Assembly: GCF_900100295.1 (NCBI RefSeq)
Contig: NZ_FNEV01000003.1
Coordinates: 206,849-270,848 of the forward strand
Length of the DNA stretch: 64,000 nt
From: Salimicrobium halophilum
GTDB lineage: Bacteria; Bacillota; Bacilli; Bacillales; Halobacillaceae
Direction: 5' to 3'
A program made the position numbers and the translations under genes. Shown here piece after piece: positions 17,963 through 27,078 of the stretch; within the stretch, counting starts at the first letter, position 1, and each line of letters opens with the position of its first letter. The notes under the pieces were generated by a model that worked only from the letters and a program-made list of their open reading frames with translations, had not been told where the DNA came from and ran no database searches.

Positions 17963-19201
17963 CTACAACACGTGTTTCTCTTCTGACGACTCCTGTAGCA
18001 ATCGATGCATGATCTGTACCATCTCCTCGTAGGTGTTACGTCGATTGAAATGCGTCTCTGCAAACCTTCGATTATTCTCTCCCATTTCCTTACGAAGTTG
18101 CGGATCCTGACTGAGTCTCTCCATATTTTCCGCTAAATCTTCGGCATCCCCCGGTATACAGTTCAACCCTATTCTTAAGTGGTCGACATAACCGCGATAT
18201 TCCTTATTCTCCTGGGTGTTCAACACCGGGAGACCAGCCGCCGCATAATCACCTACTTTATTGATGACACTCTGGGCCGCTCCTTTCACAATAGGATTGA
18301 CGGCAATATCACATTGAACCAACTTTTTTACCATTTCATCATATGGAAGCATTCCGGTGAATTCATAGGAGATCCCGAGTTTCTTCGCATGGTCTTCGAA
18401 CACTTTCCGTTTCGGCCCATCCCCCATGACGACGAAATGAATATTCGTCAATCCCTTCTTCTTCAAAAGGTGGACAGCGTCAGTAACTAGATTGATATCA
18501 TAACTGCTACCGAGCGTTCCGATATAGGCGACCTGGACTCCCTGATGAGATTCCGTCAACTGATCTCTGGTTTCTGAAAGAGAATCGAAATGGTTCAGAT
18601 CCGTACCGAGGAAAACACTCGCCTCCAGAGCATTCTTCTTATTAACGTTCGCCGCACGGTCCACGTATGTCTGAGAAACGGCTAGGATGGCATCCGCCTG
18701 TCTGAACACGGCATCTGCCCCTTTTTCAAATGGCTTATAAAGCAGATTACTCAGCACAGGAGGATTGAACACCATGCGGAAAGCTTCCGGCCAGAGATCC
18801 TGAATATCGATGACGAAAGGGATCTTATGTTTTTCAGCATAAGCGGCGACCTTCCTGCCGATAGCGATAGGAGGAAACGGACAATAGATCAGATCAGGTC
18901 TCTTCCGTGCTTTGAGATACGTCATGATGTTCTTCGCCATCACTTCGTTGCTGTAAAGCCTCTTTACACTGACGTTTTTCGGGTACCCGGGTTCATAGAT
19001 CAGTGTCGTTTTATACCCCAGGTATTTCAGATCCTCTCCTGAGAACGCCCGTTGTTTCTTCGTTTTGTGATAAAAGGTCGAAGCGATGACCTCCACATCG
19101 AACCCTTCCTTCGTAAGCAGATCTGCCAGGTACGTGTAGCGGCTGTTCCCCGTCTCTCCAGGAAACTGACAGTAGTTCGTAACCATCACGATATCCTTCA
19201 T
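17963..19201 (-). CDS. GT4-family glycosyltransferase (WbuB-like)
   Basis: ATG 19201 (MKDIVMVTNYCQFPGETGNSRYTYLADLL) is preferred to 19210 because the GAAGGG site is too close to the latter. The N-terminus matches the WbuB/fucosamine-transferase branch of GT4. The C-terminal half has VQVAYIGTLGSSYDINLVTDAVHLL and CDIAVNPIVKGAAQSVINKVGDYAAAGLPVLNT. It would add a deoxy-amino sugar made by the CapD-like dehydratase pathway; the sugar identity is inferred. Confidence 0.87.
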   Translation of the reverse strand: MKDIVMVTNYCQFPGETGNSRYTYLADLLTKEGFDVEVIASTFYHKTKKQRAFSGEDLKYLGYKTTLIYEPGYPKNVSVKRLYSNEVMAKNIMTYLKARKRPDLIYCPFPPIAIGRKVAAYAEKHKIPFVIDIQDLWPEAFRMVFNPPVLSNLLYKPFEKGADAVFRQADAILAVSQTYVDRAANVNKKNALEASVFLGTDLNHFDSLSETRDQLTESHQGVQVAYIGTLGSSYDINLVTDAVHLLKKKGLTNIHFVVMGDGPKRKVFEDHAKKLGISYEFTGMLPYDEMVKKLVQCDIAVNPIVKGAAQSVINKVGDYAAAGLPVLNTQENKEYRGYVDHLRIGLNCIPGDAEDLAENMERLSQDPQLRKEMGENNRRFAETHFNRRNTYEEMVQIMHRLLQESSEEKHVL

Positions 19202-19242
19202 CTGAATCATCCCTTCGTTTTTGGATCAGTACAGAGAAAGCC

Positions 19243-20172
19243 TTACGACACGGTACAATCACGATTCTTCGACAACGTAGTCAGATTCGTTTCGATAAGA
19301 TCGAACAGGCGTTGTTGCGTCCGATCGGATACAAAAGAGTTATGAGGAGTCACTAACACTTCATCCATGTCCCATAGCGGACTTTCTTCAGGAAGCGGTT
19401 CCTGTTCGAATACATCAAGAGCGACACCGAGGAACCTTCCTTCTCTCAACGCCTGTGCCAGTGCCTTTTCATCGATGATTCCACCTCTGGATACATTTAT
19501 GAGCACACTTCTCTCTTTCATCATCGAAAGTTTATCTTCATCAAAGAGATGTCTCGTTTCGTTAGATAGAGGCAAAGTAAGGATAGCGATATCACTCTTC
19601 GCCAAAACATTCTCCAGCTGATCGATTCTGTGGTATTCATCCAACTCCTCATTGGTACAATGCGCTCTTCTGCCTAGACCTGTGATATGGAGACCGAATC
19701 CCCTCAGTCGTTTGGCCACTTCTTTCCCGACGCTTCCATAACCGATGATGGCCGCCCTTTTTCCAGGCAACTCCAGTAACCCCCTCTCTTTCTCCCACTT
19801 TCTGTTCATCTGATTATAGTAAAACCGGTGGCTGTTCTTGTATATTTCGAGAAGCTTCAGAATCACCCATTCAGCCATGGGTATACTGTAGACACCCTCT
19901 GCACGATATAGTTGTATGCCTTTCTCCTGTATATAATCGACAGGCACACGGTCCGTACCGGCACTGGTCAAGTGTATGGCCGACAGATTCGTGAAGAGGG
20001 AAATATCATGATAGAGAAACAACCCATTACAGACCACGACCTCTACCTCTTCCGGACGGATCGTCAACGGATCCCTTTCATTCTGAATAAAAGAGATATC
20101 GAACCCTCTCCTCCTCAGCCTTTCCATCTGCTCCCTGGTATATGGGAAAGCCCCGGTCAGTAATAGCTTCAT
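19243..20172 (-). CDS. D-isomer-specific 2-hydroxyacid dehydrogenase
   Basis: A 309-residue NAD(P)-dependent enzyme. Rossmann motif AAIIGYGSVGKEVAKRLRGFG near residue 140, the NVSRGGIIDEKALAQALREG segment with the family arginine, and a conserved glutamate and histidine region (LDVFEQEPLPEESPLW...VTPHNS). It interconverts a 2-oxo acid and a D-2-hydroxy acid. It directly follows an aldolase gene (20 bases) inside the exopolysaccharide unit, which suggests production of an acidic or acyl substituent. Substrate unknown. Confidence 0.85.
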   Translation of the reverse strand: MKLLLTGAFPYTREQMERLRRRGFDISFIQNERDPLTIRPEEVEVVVCNGLFLYHDISLFTNLSAIHLTSAGTDRVPVDYIQEKGIQLYRAEGVYSIPMAEWVILKLLEIYKNSHRFYYNQMNRKWEKERGLLELPGKRAAIIGYGSVGKEVAKRLRGFGLHITGLGRRAHCTNEELDEYHRIDQLENVLAKSDIAILTLPLSNETRHLFDEDKLSMMKERSVLINVSRGGIIDEKALAQALREGRFLGVALDVFEQEPLPEESPLWDMDEVLVTPHNSFVSDRTQQRLFDLIETNLTTLSKNRDCTVS

Positions 20173-20192
20173 GATCTCCCTCCGTTCTTCCG

Positions 20193-21017
20193 TTATTTCG
20201 CGATACTATCGACGATTTCTTTCACTTTGCCGTTCATCACTTCATGATTATCCTGAAAGAAGGTGAAGCGTTGCGTGGTCAGCCCCTTCTCATACGCCCG
20301 AAGCTTCTTCACACCCTCCCTGAAAATCCGGGAAATCTCCTCGATATCCGTCGCCTCCTCGGCATTACAGAAAGCCCGGGATAAAATCGCCATCTCTGAA
20401 CCTAAACGATGATGCTCTGCCACAATCATTTCAGCCGGAAGCGCCCCCTGACCTAGTCGGGCAATCCCCCCAAAACCATATGGAATTCCTGTCTGTTTGA
20501 TTTTTTCAGCGAGTCGTTCCACGGTTCCGTCAATCAACAGTTCAAACATGAAGGTCTTGCCATAGCTCAGGTGAAGGTCATTCAATCCGATATGAATGAA
20601 ATCAATTCCTTCGATGTTCAGAATGTCATCAATGATCTCTACCGCTTCAGCTGTCTCCAATAGCAGGCAAACCTTCGCCCGTCCTCTGACGCAGGAGATA
20701 AAACGTTCCACTTCCTGCTTTGTCTTGAAATAAGGAAGCATCACTATGCCCGCTCCCCTCTCAATCACTTCATCAATCTCCTGCTCTGACTCTTCATATA
20801 TAGGATTAACACGCACAAGCACCTCGGAATGTGATAACGCTCCCTTCACCCGGCTTACATCCGTAATATCGTGCCTCGAGATGACCGTATTCAAATGTCC
20901 CTGGCGATCAACTTTTCCGTTAATCTCCAAATCTACGAAGATCCATTCGACACCATTCTGTTCTGCCACCTTCGCCACATCCGGCCGATTGGTAATATAG
21001 ATCAATCGCAAAGCCAT
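20193..21017 (-). CDS. HpcH/HpaI-family aldolase (citrate-lyase-like TIM barrel)
   Basis: A 274-residue protein with the class II HpcH/HpaI features: EWIFVDLEINGK near residue 25, VLVRVNPIYEE (substrate arginine), AGIVMLPYFKTKQEVERFI, VCLLLETAEAVEIID (metal glutamate) and GIDFIHIGLNDLHLSYG (metal aspartate). These enzymes split or form 2-oxo-3-deoxy or 4-hydroxy-2-oxo acids using pyruvate. Four bases separate it from the phosphoglycosyl transferase gene. Its partner is probably the dehydrogenase downstream. Confidence 0.83.
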   Translation of the reverse strand: MALRLIYITNRPDVAKVAEQNGVEWIFVDLEINGKVDRQGHLNTVISRHDITDVSRVKGALSHSEVLVRVNPIYEESEQEIDEVIERGAGIVMLPYFKTKQEVERFISCVRGRAKVCLLLETAEAVEIIDDILNIEGIDFIHIGLNDLHLSYGKTFMFELLIDGTVERLAEKIKQTGIPYGFGGIARLGQGALPAEMIVAEHHRLGSEMAILSRAFCNAEEATDIEEISRIFREGVKKLRAYEKGLTTQRFTFFQDNHEVMNGKVKEIVDSIAK

Positions 21018-21020
21018 GAA

Positions 21021-21641
21021 TCATCCCTCTTTTCTCGAAGTGATAGAATCGACAGTCTCTTTCACATTGATATTGTTCTTCATGAAAAGTACTTGAAGCA
21101 GTGTCCGGAAAACGATTTTACTGTCAAAGATGAGGGATAGATGTTCCGCATAGGCAACGTCGTAACGAATCCTCTCCTCCCACAGCACATTCTTCCTTCC
21201 ATTCACCTGTGCCCAGCCTGTGATTCCAGGCCTGACAAGGAACCGTTTCTTCTGCTCTTCGGAATACTCTTCGTAAGACCAGGGATGATAGAGCAAGGTG
21301 GGTCTCGGTCCAATGAGAGACATATCCCCTTTCAGGATATTGAAACACTGAGGCAGCTCATCCACACTGGTCCGTCGGATGATTTTCCCGACCCTCGTCA
21401 CTCTGGGATCATTCGAAGATTCATAGACGCCCTGTTTCTCTGCATCCACACACATGGAACGGAATTTGTACATGGTAAATGGTTGGCCATGTAACCCGAG
21501 TCTCTGTTGCTTAAAGAAAACCGGCCCTTTCGATTCTATTTTGATGGCCACGGCAACAACTAATAGAAAGGGTAGTAATAAAAGAAGCAACAAACCTGAA
21601 ATCACTACATCAGACAACCTTTTGACCGCAGGATAATTCAT
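21021..21641 (-). CDS. phosphoglycosyl transferase (undecaprenyl-phosphate sugar-1-phosphate transferase)
   Basis: A 206-residue PglC-type enzyme: one re-entrant membrane helix (~10-32) and the conserved core KIESKGPVFFKQQRLGLHGQPFTMYKFRSM, RTSVDELPQCFNILKGDMSLIGPRP and RPGITGWAQVNGR. It starts the lipid-linked repeat unit at the inner membrane face. It lies 11 bases after the dehydratase gene, the usual order in exopolysaccharide operons such as those with EpsL. Confidence 0.93.
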   Translation of the reverse strand: MNYPAVKRLSDVVISGLLLLLLLPFLLVVAVAIKIESKGPVFFKQQRLGLHGQPFTMYKFRSMCVDAEKQGVYESSNDPRVTRVGKIIRRTSVDELPQCFNILKGDMSLIGPRPTLLYHPWSYEEYSEEQKKRFLVRPGITGWAQVNGRKNVLWEERIRYDVAYAEHLSLIFDSKIVFRTLLQVLFMKNNINVKETVDSITSRKEG

Positions 21642-21652
21642 GGACTCGCCTC

Positions 21653-23500
21653 CTATTTCGCAACAAGACCGATATGAGCATGGGAATTCGCCAGATTGAT
21701 TGCGTATTGTTTCACTTCTTCCGGTGGGAGATGAGGGAATTGTTCCATAAAGTCATAGATCGCTTCATGGTTGAACGGGACTGTCTTACCGATGAGAATC
21801 TTAGGAAAAACTGGATCATCGAACACTTCATCCTCCGCAAGCAGTTCTTCATAAAGTTTTTCTCCAGGACGCATACCGGAAAATTCAATCGGAATCTCTT
21901 CCTCGGTGAATCCTGACAGATGAATAAGGTTACGGGCCAAATCTACAATTTTCACCGGTTCGCCCATATCGAGAACGAAAATCTCTCCTCCATTCGCAAG
22001 CGCTCCGGACTGTAAAACAAGACGGGAAGCCTCCGGAATGGTCATGAAGTATCTGGTCATATCGGGATGGGTAACGGTTACCGGTCCTCCCCTTTCGATC
22101 TGCTGTTTGAATAAGGGAATGACGGACCCCCGGCTGCCTAATACGTTTCCGAACCGAACAGCTGTGAACTTCGTATCACTGTGCACACTCATCATCTGAA
22201 TCGTCATCTCCGCCAAACGTTTTGTCGCCCCCATTACGTTCGGAGGATTTACCGCTTTGTCTGTCGATACCAGCACAAAAGTTTCCACCCCAGCGAGATC
22301 AGCCGCTTCGGCAACATTTCTTGTGCCGATCACGTTATTTTTGACAGCCTCTGCCGGGTTATCCTCCATGAGAGGCACGTGTTTGTGAGCTGCTGCGTGA
22401 TAAACGTGAGAGGGAGCATAGTCCTGCATTACTTGCAGAATTCTGTCCCTGTCCTGTACATCCGCAATGACAGGAATCACTTCTGTGGGCGCACCCAATC
22501 TTGATAGTTCCATATGAATGGAATAGATACTGTTCTCCCCATGTCCGAGCAGGATCAATCGCTTCGGCGCAAACCGGAGCAACTGACGACATATCTCCGA
22601 CCCGATCGATCCCCCTGCCCCCGTCACCAAGACGGTCCGATTCTTTATCTCCGACTCGATCGCTTCCAGGTCCAACTCCACCGAATCACGTCCCAGCAAG
22701 TCTTCGATCTGGACATCCCGGATATGATGGACGGATACCTTTCCGAAAGCGATATCTTCGAGCATAGGAAGCGTCTGGACATTCTGCACCACACTTTTCG
22801 CTTGTTGAATAATTGTTTTCATCCGTTCCTTAGGGACAGAAGGCATAGCGATTACAATGTGATTCACCCGTTGATTTTTCACTATAGTCTCCATGGATTC
22901 TATGTCCCCCCATACGGGATAACCACTGATAAGCAAATGATGGGTATCTTCGTCATCATCTACGAATCCTACGATTTGCGTTTGACAGCTCTTGGAATTC
23001 CTGACTTGTCTGGCCAACATACGGCCAGCTGCTCCTGCTCCGACGATCAGCGTCCGTTTCCCGTACGGAGTATTCTGCATCCCCTTTCGTTCGAACCCCG
23101 GTATGACGGTGAACCCGTAATGTTTGTAATAGCGCCACCCCAAACGGACACCTCCGACGGCCAGAACATTGAAAAGCCAGGTCACAATCAATACGTTTCC
23201 ATAAACAACGTCAGTAAATGCAACCTGTGCCAGCAGGGTGGAAAGATGTGCAAACGTCACTACGTACAGAATCCCGATCAATTCTTCTAAGCTGGCATAC
23301 CGCCATTTCTTCTTATACAGACCGAACATCATCGAGAATGCATGATAGAAAAAGAGAAGAACTAAAGCGGACGAGAGGATAGCCGACCCTGGTTCTCTTT
23401 CGGGGAATAGAAGAAAAAATGCCAGAAAAGCGGAAAACAGAATGATGCAAGAATCAATCAAAACGAGAAGCAGCAGCCGTACCTTGTAGGATTTCGTCAT
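21653..23500 (-). CDS. CapD/PglF-type nucleotide-sugar 4,6-dehydratase, membrane-bound
   Basis: I use ATG 23500, 8 bases after GGGAGAGGG; a GTG at 23509 overlaps the ribosome site. Four N-terminal membrane segments (~1-120), a first Rossmann domain (RTLIVGAGAAGRMLARQV ~150) and the catalytic extended SDR domain (VLVTGAGGSIGSEICRQLL ~295, VYHAAAHKHVPLME, VSTDKAVNPPNVMGATKRLAE). This is the UDP-GlcNAc 4,6-dehydratase group (EpsC/CapD/PglF) that supplies precursors of 6-deoxy-amino sugars. First gene of the upper unit; two SinR-like boxes lie upstream. Confidence 0.9.
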   Translation of the reverse strand: MTKSYKVRLLLLVLIDSCIILFSAFLAFFLLFPEREPGSAILSSALVLLFFYHAFSMMFGLYKKKWRYASLEELIGILYVVTFAHLSTLLAQVAFTDVVYGNVLIVTWLFNVLAVGGVRLGWRYYKHYGFTVIPGFERKGMQNTPYGKRTLIVGAGAAGRMLARQVRNSKSCQTQIVGFVDDDEDTHHLLISGYPVWGDIESMETIVKNQRVNHIVIAMPSVPKERMKTIIQQAKSVVQNVQTLPMLEDIAFGKVSVHHIRDVQIEDLLGRDSVELDLEAIESEIKNRTVLVTGAGGSIGSEICRQLLRFAPKRLILLGHGENSIYSIHMELSRLGAPTEVIPVIADVQDRDRILQVMQDYAPSHVYHAAAHKHVPLMEDNPAEAVKNNVIGTRNVAEAADLAGVETFVLVSTDKAVNPPNVMGATKRLAEMTIQMMSVHSDTKFTAVRFGNVLGSRGSVIPLFKQQIERGGPVTVTHPDMTRYFMTIPEASRLVLQSGALANGGEIFVLDMGEPVKIVDLARNLIHLSGFTEEEIPIEFSGMRPGEKLYEELLAEDEVFDDPVFPKILIGKTVPFNHEAIYDFMEQFPHLPPEEVKQYAINLANSHAHIGLVAK

Positions 23501-23558
23501 GCCCCACACCCTCTCCCTGGTGTATTATGTTCGACAAAATTAATGACCACCATACAAC

Positions 23559-23574
23559 GTTCTATATAAAGAAC
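23559..23574. promoter_or_regulatory. SinR-like box before the upper EPS unit
   Basis: GTTCTATATAAAGAAC, an inverted repeat of GTTCT/AGAAC; on the minus strand it contains GTTCTTT. It sits 59 bases upstream of the dehydratase start in the divergent promoter region. Confidence 0.6.
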
Positions 23575-23608
23575 TATAAAACAACATAAGAAACATGTCA
23601 ACCTCAAT

Positions 23609-23667
23609 AAAGAACAAAACTTGACTAATTCACAGACGTATGGAATAATTTATTCTATATAAAGAAC
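23609..23667 (+). promoter_or_regulatory. LCP gene promoter flanked by two SinR-like boxes
   Basis: A good sigma-A promoter, TTGACT (23621-23626), 17-base spacer, AATAAT (23644-23649), drives the LCP gene. AAAGAAC (23609-23615, GTTCTTT on the other strand) lies just upstream of the -35. ATTCTATATAAAGAAC (23652-23667) covers the expected start point. Binding at both would block initiation. Confidence 0.65.
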
Positions 23668-23724
23668 ATTTTTATTCAGGAATAAGTTGTAGAAGGAAAA
23701 CTAAAACAATAGGGGGGATCAGCG

Positions 23725-24666
23725 ATGAAAAGGTTGAGGAGTATGTTCAATACCGGGAAGTTCTGGAAAATATCTATTCTTCTATTATTCGTCTTTTCTA
23801 TAGCAGCAGGCTTTTATTTCTTCACCATCTATAACGATGCCAAAGGGACAGTGAATGAAGTCATGCATGAACAGATCCCCTCTATAGAACGCTCCGTTAC
23901 ACAGAAGAAATTGAAAGCTCAAGAGCCGTTGACGATCCTTTTGCTCGGAGTCGATGAAAGACAGAATGACAGGGGACGTTCCGATGCGCTCATGGTGATG
24001 ACGCTCGATCCTGAAAATAAAAGAAGCCAGCTCATCAGTATTCCCAGGGATACCAGAACGGAATTGGTAGGAGACGATCCGAAGAATGGCAGCATAGACA
24101 AGATAAATCATGCTTATGCCTTCGGTGGTCCCGATATGACAGTAAGTACCGTAGAGAATTTTCTGGATATCGAAGTGGATTATTATGTAAAAGTGAATAT
24201 GGAAGGACTAGCGGATCTGGTCGATACAGTGGGAGGAATCACAGTCGACAACCCGATAGACTGGGTAGGGGAGAACGGATTCCATTATAAACAGGGGGAA
24301 CTTACGCTGAACGGAGAGGAAGCCCTTCAATTTGTAAGGATGCGTTATGATGATCCTCAAGGGGACCTCGGGCGGAACGAACGACAACGACAAGTCATAC
24401 AAGGAATTCTTGATCAGGGCGCCAGCATCTCTTCCGTCAACAAAATCGGAGAAATGCTGGATGTTCTGGGGTCCAGTGTAACGACAAATATAGAATTCAA
24501 CACCATTCAGAACCTGCTCTTCCATTATCGTAGTGCCCGGGAAACTATGAGTACTTATCAGTTGAAAGGGACAGGGACAGAGATAAACGGTATCTATTAT
24601 CTGCAGGTTTCAGACGATGAAGTTCAACAGGTCCACACTATGATCAATGAACCTGATGCTTTTTGA
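23725..24666 (+). CDS. LytR-CpsA-Psr (LCP) family wall polymer transferase
   Basis: Start ATG 23725 after TAGGGGGGA. One N-terminal membrane helix (~17-35), then the extracellular LCP domain: LTILLLGVDERQNDRGRSDALMVMTL, SQLISIPRDTRTEL, DKINHAYAFGGPDMTVSTVENFLD, FVRMRYDDPQGDLGRNERQRQVIQGILDQ. These hold the arginine and aspartate residues that bind the polyprenyl-pyrophosphate substrate. LCP enzymes attach teichoic acids or capsule to peptidoglycan; here the divergent exopolysaccharide unit suggests it anchors that polymer. Confidence 0.92.
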   Translation: MKRLRSMFNTGKFWKISILLLFVFSIAAGFYFFTIYNDAKGTVNEVMHEQIPSIERSVTQKKLKAQEPLTILLLGVDERQNDRGRSDALMVMTLDPENKRSQLISIPRDTRTELVGDDPKNGSIDKINHAYAFGGPDMTVSTVENFLDIEVDYYVKVNMEGLADLVDTVGGITVDNPIDWVGENGFHYKQGELTLNGEEALQFVRMRYDDPQGDLGRNERQRQVIQGILDQGASISSVNKIGEMLDVLGSSVTTNIEFNTIQNLLFHYRSARETMSTYQLKGTGTEINGIYYLQVSDDEVQQVHTMINEPDAF

Positions 24667-24679
24667 TTCTTCCTTCATT

Positions 24680-24719
24680 AAAAAGGTCTTTCCACGTGTG
24701 CATGTGGAAAGACCTTTTT
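24680..24719 (+). terminator. strong terminator of the LCP gene
   Basis: AAAAAGGTCTTTCCAC pairs perfectly with GTGGAAAGACCTTTTT across an 8-base loop. A-tract and T-tract on both sides suggest it works in both directions. Confidence 0.9.
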
Positions 24720-25175
24720 CGTTTTATGTGTGTTTAAGGGGCGAGATGGTGAGTGTGAGCGGGCTTTGAGGTACGTTCGGGGCAAGTGTCTCTCACTTGA
24801 GTGTCCCGCTATTTTCGTACCGCGCAGTTCGTCAACTTCTCCCCAGCGCGAGTGGGTGGCAAATGTGTTTCCCGGACACTCTAGCTAAAGGAATCCCTGT
24901 ACGAACGGCTCCCAAATGCATTCTTAATGCTTGTACCTTCCCGACAGGCGGGAAGGTAGTTTGGAGGATCCAGGTTTTCTGGCTATGTGTGAGCTTTGCG
25001 GTACGTTCAGGCCTAAGATTCTTTCCCGAACGGTTCGTTTTTTTCCTATTGCGCCGTTCGTGAGCTGCCTCGGCATAATGAAGGGTTCATTCCGGTATTT
25101 GCGGTACATTCAGGCAATGCGCGCCACCCCTGAACGACGCCCAAATGCATTCAAAAAGAAAAAACGGAGGCACCC
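24720..25175. other. gene-free gap between convergent genes
   Basis: Between the ends of the LCP gene and the flavin reductase gene. It is filled by the largest copy of the modular repeat (24740-25165); no gene is supported. Confidence 0.75.
24740..25165. repeat. modular intergenic repeat, copy C (longest)
   Basis: Starts with a GTGTGAGCGGGCTTTGAGGT end piece, then TGAGTGTCCCGC, CGTACCGCGCAGTTCGTC, GAGTGGGTGGCAAATG, CCCGGACACTC, CGAACGG, AAATGCATTC and a 10-base-pair hairpin TACCTTCCCG/CGGGAAGGTA (24934-24958). Next come GGAGGATCCAGGTTTTCTGG, GTGTGAGCTTTGCGG, TACGTTCAGG, CGAACGGTTCG...GCGCCGTTCG, TTTGCGGTACATTCAGG, CCTGAACG and AAATGCATTC. All boundaries are shared with the other copies. Confidence 0.87.
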
Positions 25176-25793
25176 TCACGTATGAGGATCCTCCGCTTTA
25201 CGAGGCAATGTAAAAAAGTCTTTGCTTTCGCTGTAGTTGCCGGCAAACCTGCCGAGCGGCTGCAGCTTCTCAAAGTCTACTTTTTCATTACCGAGATAAT
25301 AGTCTTCTTCAATATGATACATAATCATTTCACCGATAATCATATGATCGGTCCCGAGCTCTATGATCCGGTCCACCTTGCACTCCATCTGAATCGGAGC
25401 TTCCTTGATCCGCTTCGGAAGCACGAGATCACTATCGATGGGTGTCAGCCCCGCTGCCGAAAATTCATTCACATCCGGAGGCAGGTTCTCCGAGGTCTTC
25501 TGCATCTGATTGCCAAGAGCTGAGGGCACCACGTTGATGACGAACTCTTGCCCGGATTTGATATTCTCCAGCGTATCCTTCACGGTTCCTTCCCTTTCCC
25601 CGACACCCGGACCAATGGAAATAGCTAGCATCGGCGGCTGACGGGACGCGACGGTGAAAAAGCTGAAGGGGGACAGGTTCAGGACTCCCTCCTCCGAAAT
25701 CGTCGACACCCACGCAATCGGGCGCGGGACAACCGCTCCAGTCAAAAGTTTATAAACGGATTTCGTTTCCATGTTTTCAGGATTGAACTTCAT
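25176..25793 (-). CDS. flavin reductase-like FMN-binding split-barrel protein
   Basis: A 205-residue protein of the flavoredoxin/flavin reductase family: YKLLTGAVVPRPIAWVSTISEEGVLNLSPFSFFTVASRQPPMLAISIG is the FMN-binding core, followed by DTLENIKSGQEFVINVV and ECKVDRIIELGTDHMIIGEM. It probably reduces or stores flavin for an oxygenase or other redox step. Last gene of a unit with an MFS carrier and a sodium symporter (16 bases to the MFS gene). No partner monooxygenase is in the window. Confidence 0.87.
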   Translation of the reverse strand: MKFNPENMETKSVYKLLTGAVVPRPIAWVSTISEEGVLNLSPFSFFTVASRQPPMLAISIGPGVGEREGTVKDTLENIKSGQEFVINVVPSALGNQMQKTSENLPPDVNEFSAAGLTPIDSDLVLPKRIKEAPIQMECKVDRIIELGTDHMIIGEMIMYHIEEDYYLGNEKVDFEKLQPLGRFAGNYSESKDFFTLPRKAEDPHT

Positions 25794-25808
25794 ACACTTG
25801 TTCCTTTC

Positions 25809-27056
25809 TTATACGACGTTATTGGTTCTTCTTAAATGAAGAGTAATGGTGATCAGCAACGTGAGTACTACAATCATCAGCCCGGAAATCGTGAACCATC
25901 CGGCTGTGTATCCTCCGCTCACGTCCACCATCAGGCCGAAGAGCGGTGGAATCGTGATAACTCCCATCGATCCGAGCATGATGCTGAAGCCGCTGGCGAG
26001 CCCTGACTTTTCCCGGGGGACAAGTTCCGACGCCACGTTCCTCCATATTCCGTTGAAACCGGATATGGCAAAACCGAAGACAGCGACGATAGGTATCATC
26101 GTTACGAATCCGGTTGTTTCCGGCACGAGAGCGACCGTCGTACTCGAGAGAATCGTTAGTACTGCAATAACCAGCAGAATGATAATACGTTTTCCTTCAA
26201 AAAAACGGTCACTGATCACACCCCAGCCGACTCTGCCTAGAGATCCGCACACTTCGGAAACGACGAACAGAATTCCTGCGAGATAGAGAGATATGTTCAG
26301 TTTTTCATGAGCGAAGAAAACGATGTACGTGTTCAGCGTCATCTGCGAGCCGTTCAGGCACAAGGCGCTCAGACTTACGTACAGCAAAGGTTTGTTCTTC
26401 GTCATCGACCATAGCGATGCGTAGAATTTTTTGAGCGATTGCTTCTCCCCTTCTCCTGCCTGTTCATGATCCCTGTACTTGAAATAAGACAGGGTCCCTA
26501 AAGCGACCAGAAGGATACCAGCGATAAAAAGTACGGGTCTCCATCCGTACGCGACTGCTAGCGGTAAAAGAATCAGCCCGGATAGCGCAGATCCGAGCGT
26601 AATTCCCATCTGTTTGATTCCCATGGCGGTGCCGCGGCGTTTCTGGTCGAACCAGTACACAATTCCACGGTTCGTCGTCGGGTGCATCGCTCCATATCCG
26701 ATGCCTCCAATGCCGATCAGCAGAAGCAGCAGCCAGTAAAAGGAGTGAAGCGTGATGGCCATGAAGCTGAGCCCTGTGCAGAAAGCGACGCACAATAACA
26801 GCAGTCTCGACCCGACCCGGTCGACGACAAACCCTGCCGGAATGGAGGCCAGGGCCTGTCCGATAAACAAAGCGGACGGAAGCAGTCCTACTTGCGCCTT
26901 GCTCAATTCGAAATCCTCTCCGATCAGCACGCCGAGCGGCCCGAGGCTCCTGCCAATGAAAGCGACCATGATTTGTGCCATCAGCAGCCAGAGCAGCATT
27001 TTCCATGGATTATAATGAAACGTTTGGTTCTCGAGCGTTTTGTATCCCTGCATCAT
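25809..27056 (-). CDS. MFS transporter, probably organic anion carrier
   Basis: A 415-residue major facilitator with about 12 membrane segments. The MFS loop motif between helices 2 and 3 is visible (GFVVDRVGSRLLLL), and the N-terminal FIGRSLGPLGVLIGEDFELSKAQVGLL is typical of carboxylate carriers. It likely imports the same or a related acid as the downstream and upstream catabolic genes. It sits 22 bases after the symporter gene. Confidence 0.87.
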   Translation of the reverse strand: MMQGYKTLENQTFHYNPWKMLLWLLMAQIMVAFIGRSLGPLGVLIGEDFELSKAQVGLLPSALFIGQALASIPAGFVVDRVGSRLLLLCVAFCTGLSFMAITLHSFYWLLLLLIGIGGIGYGAMHPTTNRGIVYWFDQKRRGTAMGIKQMGITLGSALSGLILLPLAVAYGWRPVLFIAGILLVALGTLSYFKYRDHEQAGEGEKQSLKKFYASLWSMTKNKPLLYVSLSALCLNGSQMTLNTYIVFFAHEKLNISLYLAGILFVVSEVCGSLGRVGWGVISDRFFEGKRIIILLVIAVLTILSSTTVALVPETTGFVTMIPIVAVFGFAISGFNGIWRNVASELVPREKSGLASGFSIMLGSMGVITIPPLFGLMVDVSGGYTAGWFTISGLMIVVLTLLITITLHLRRTNNVV

Positions 27057-27078
27057 TACTCATCTCTTTTTCTCTAGA

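Noticed and set aside
24797-25185. Open frames of 60-90 codons
   Set aside because: Products resemble those in the other repeat copies because the DNA is repetitive; no coding evidence.
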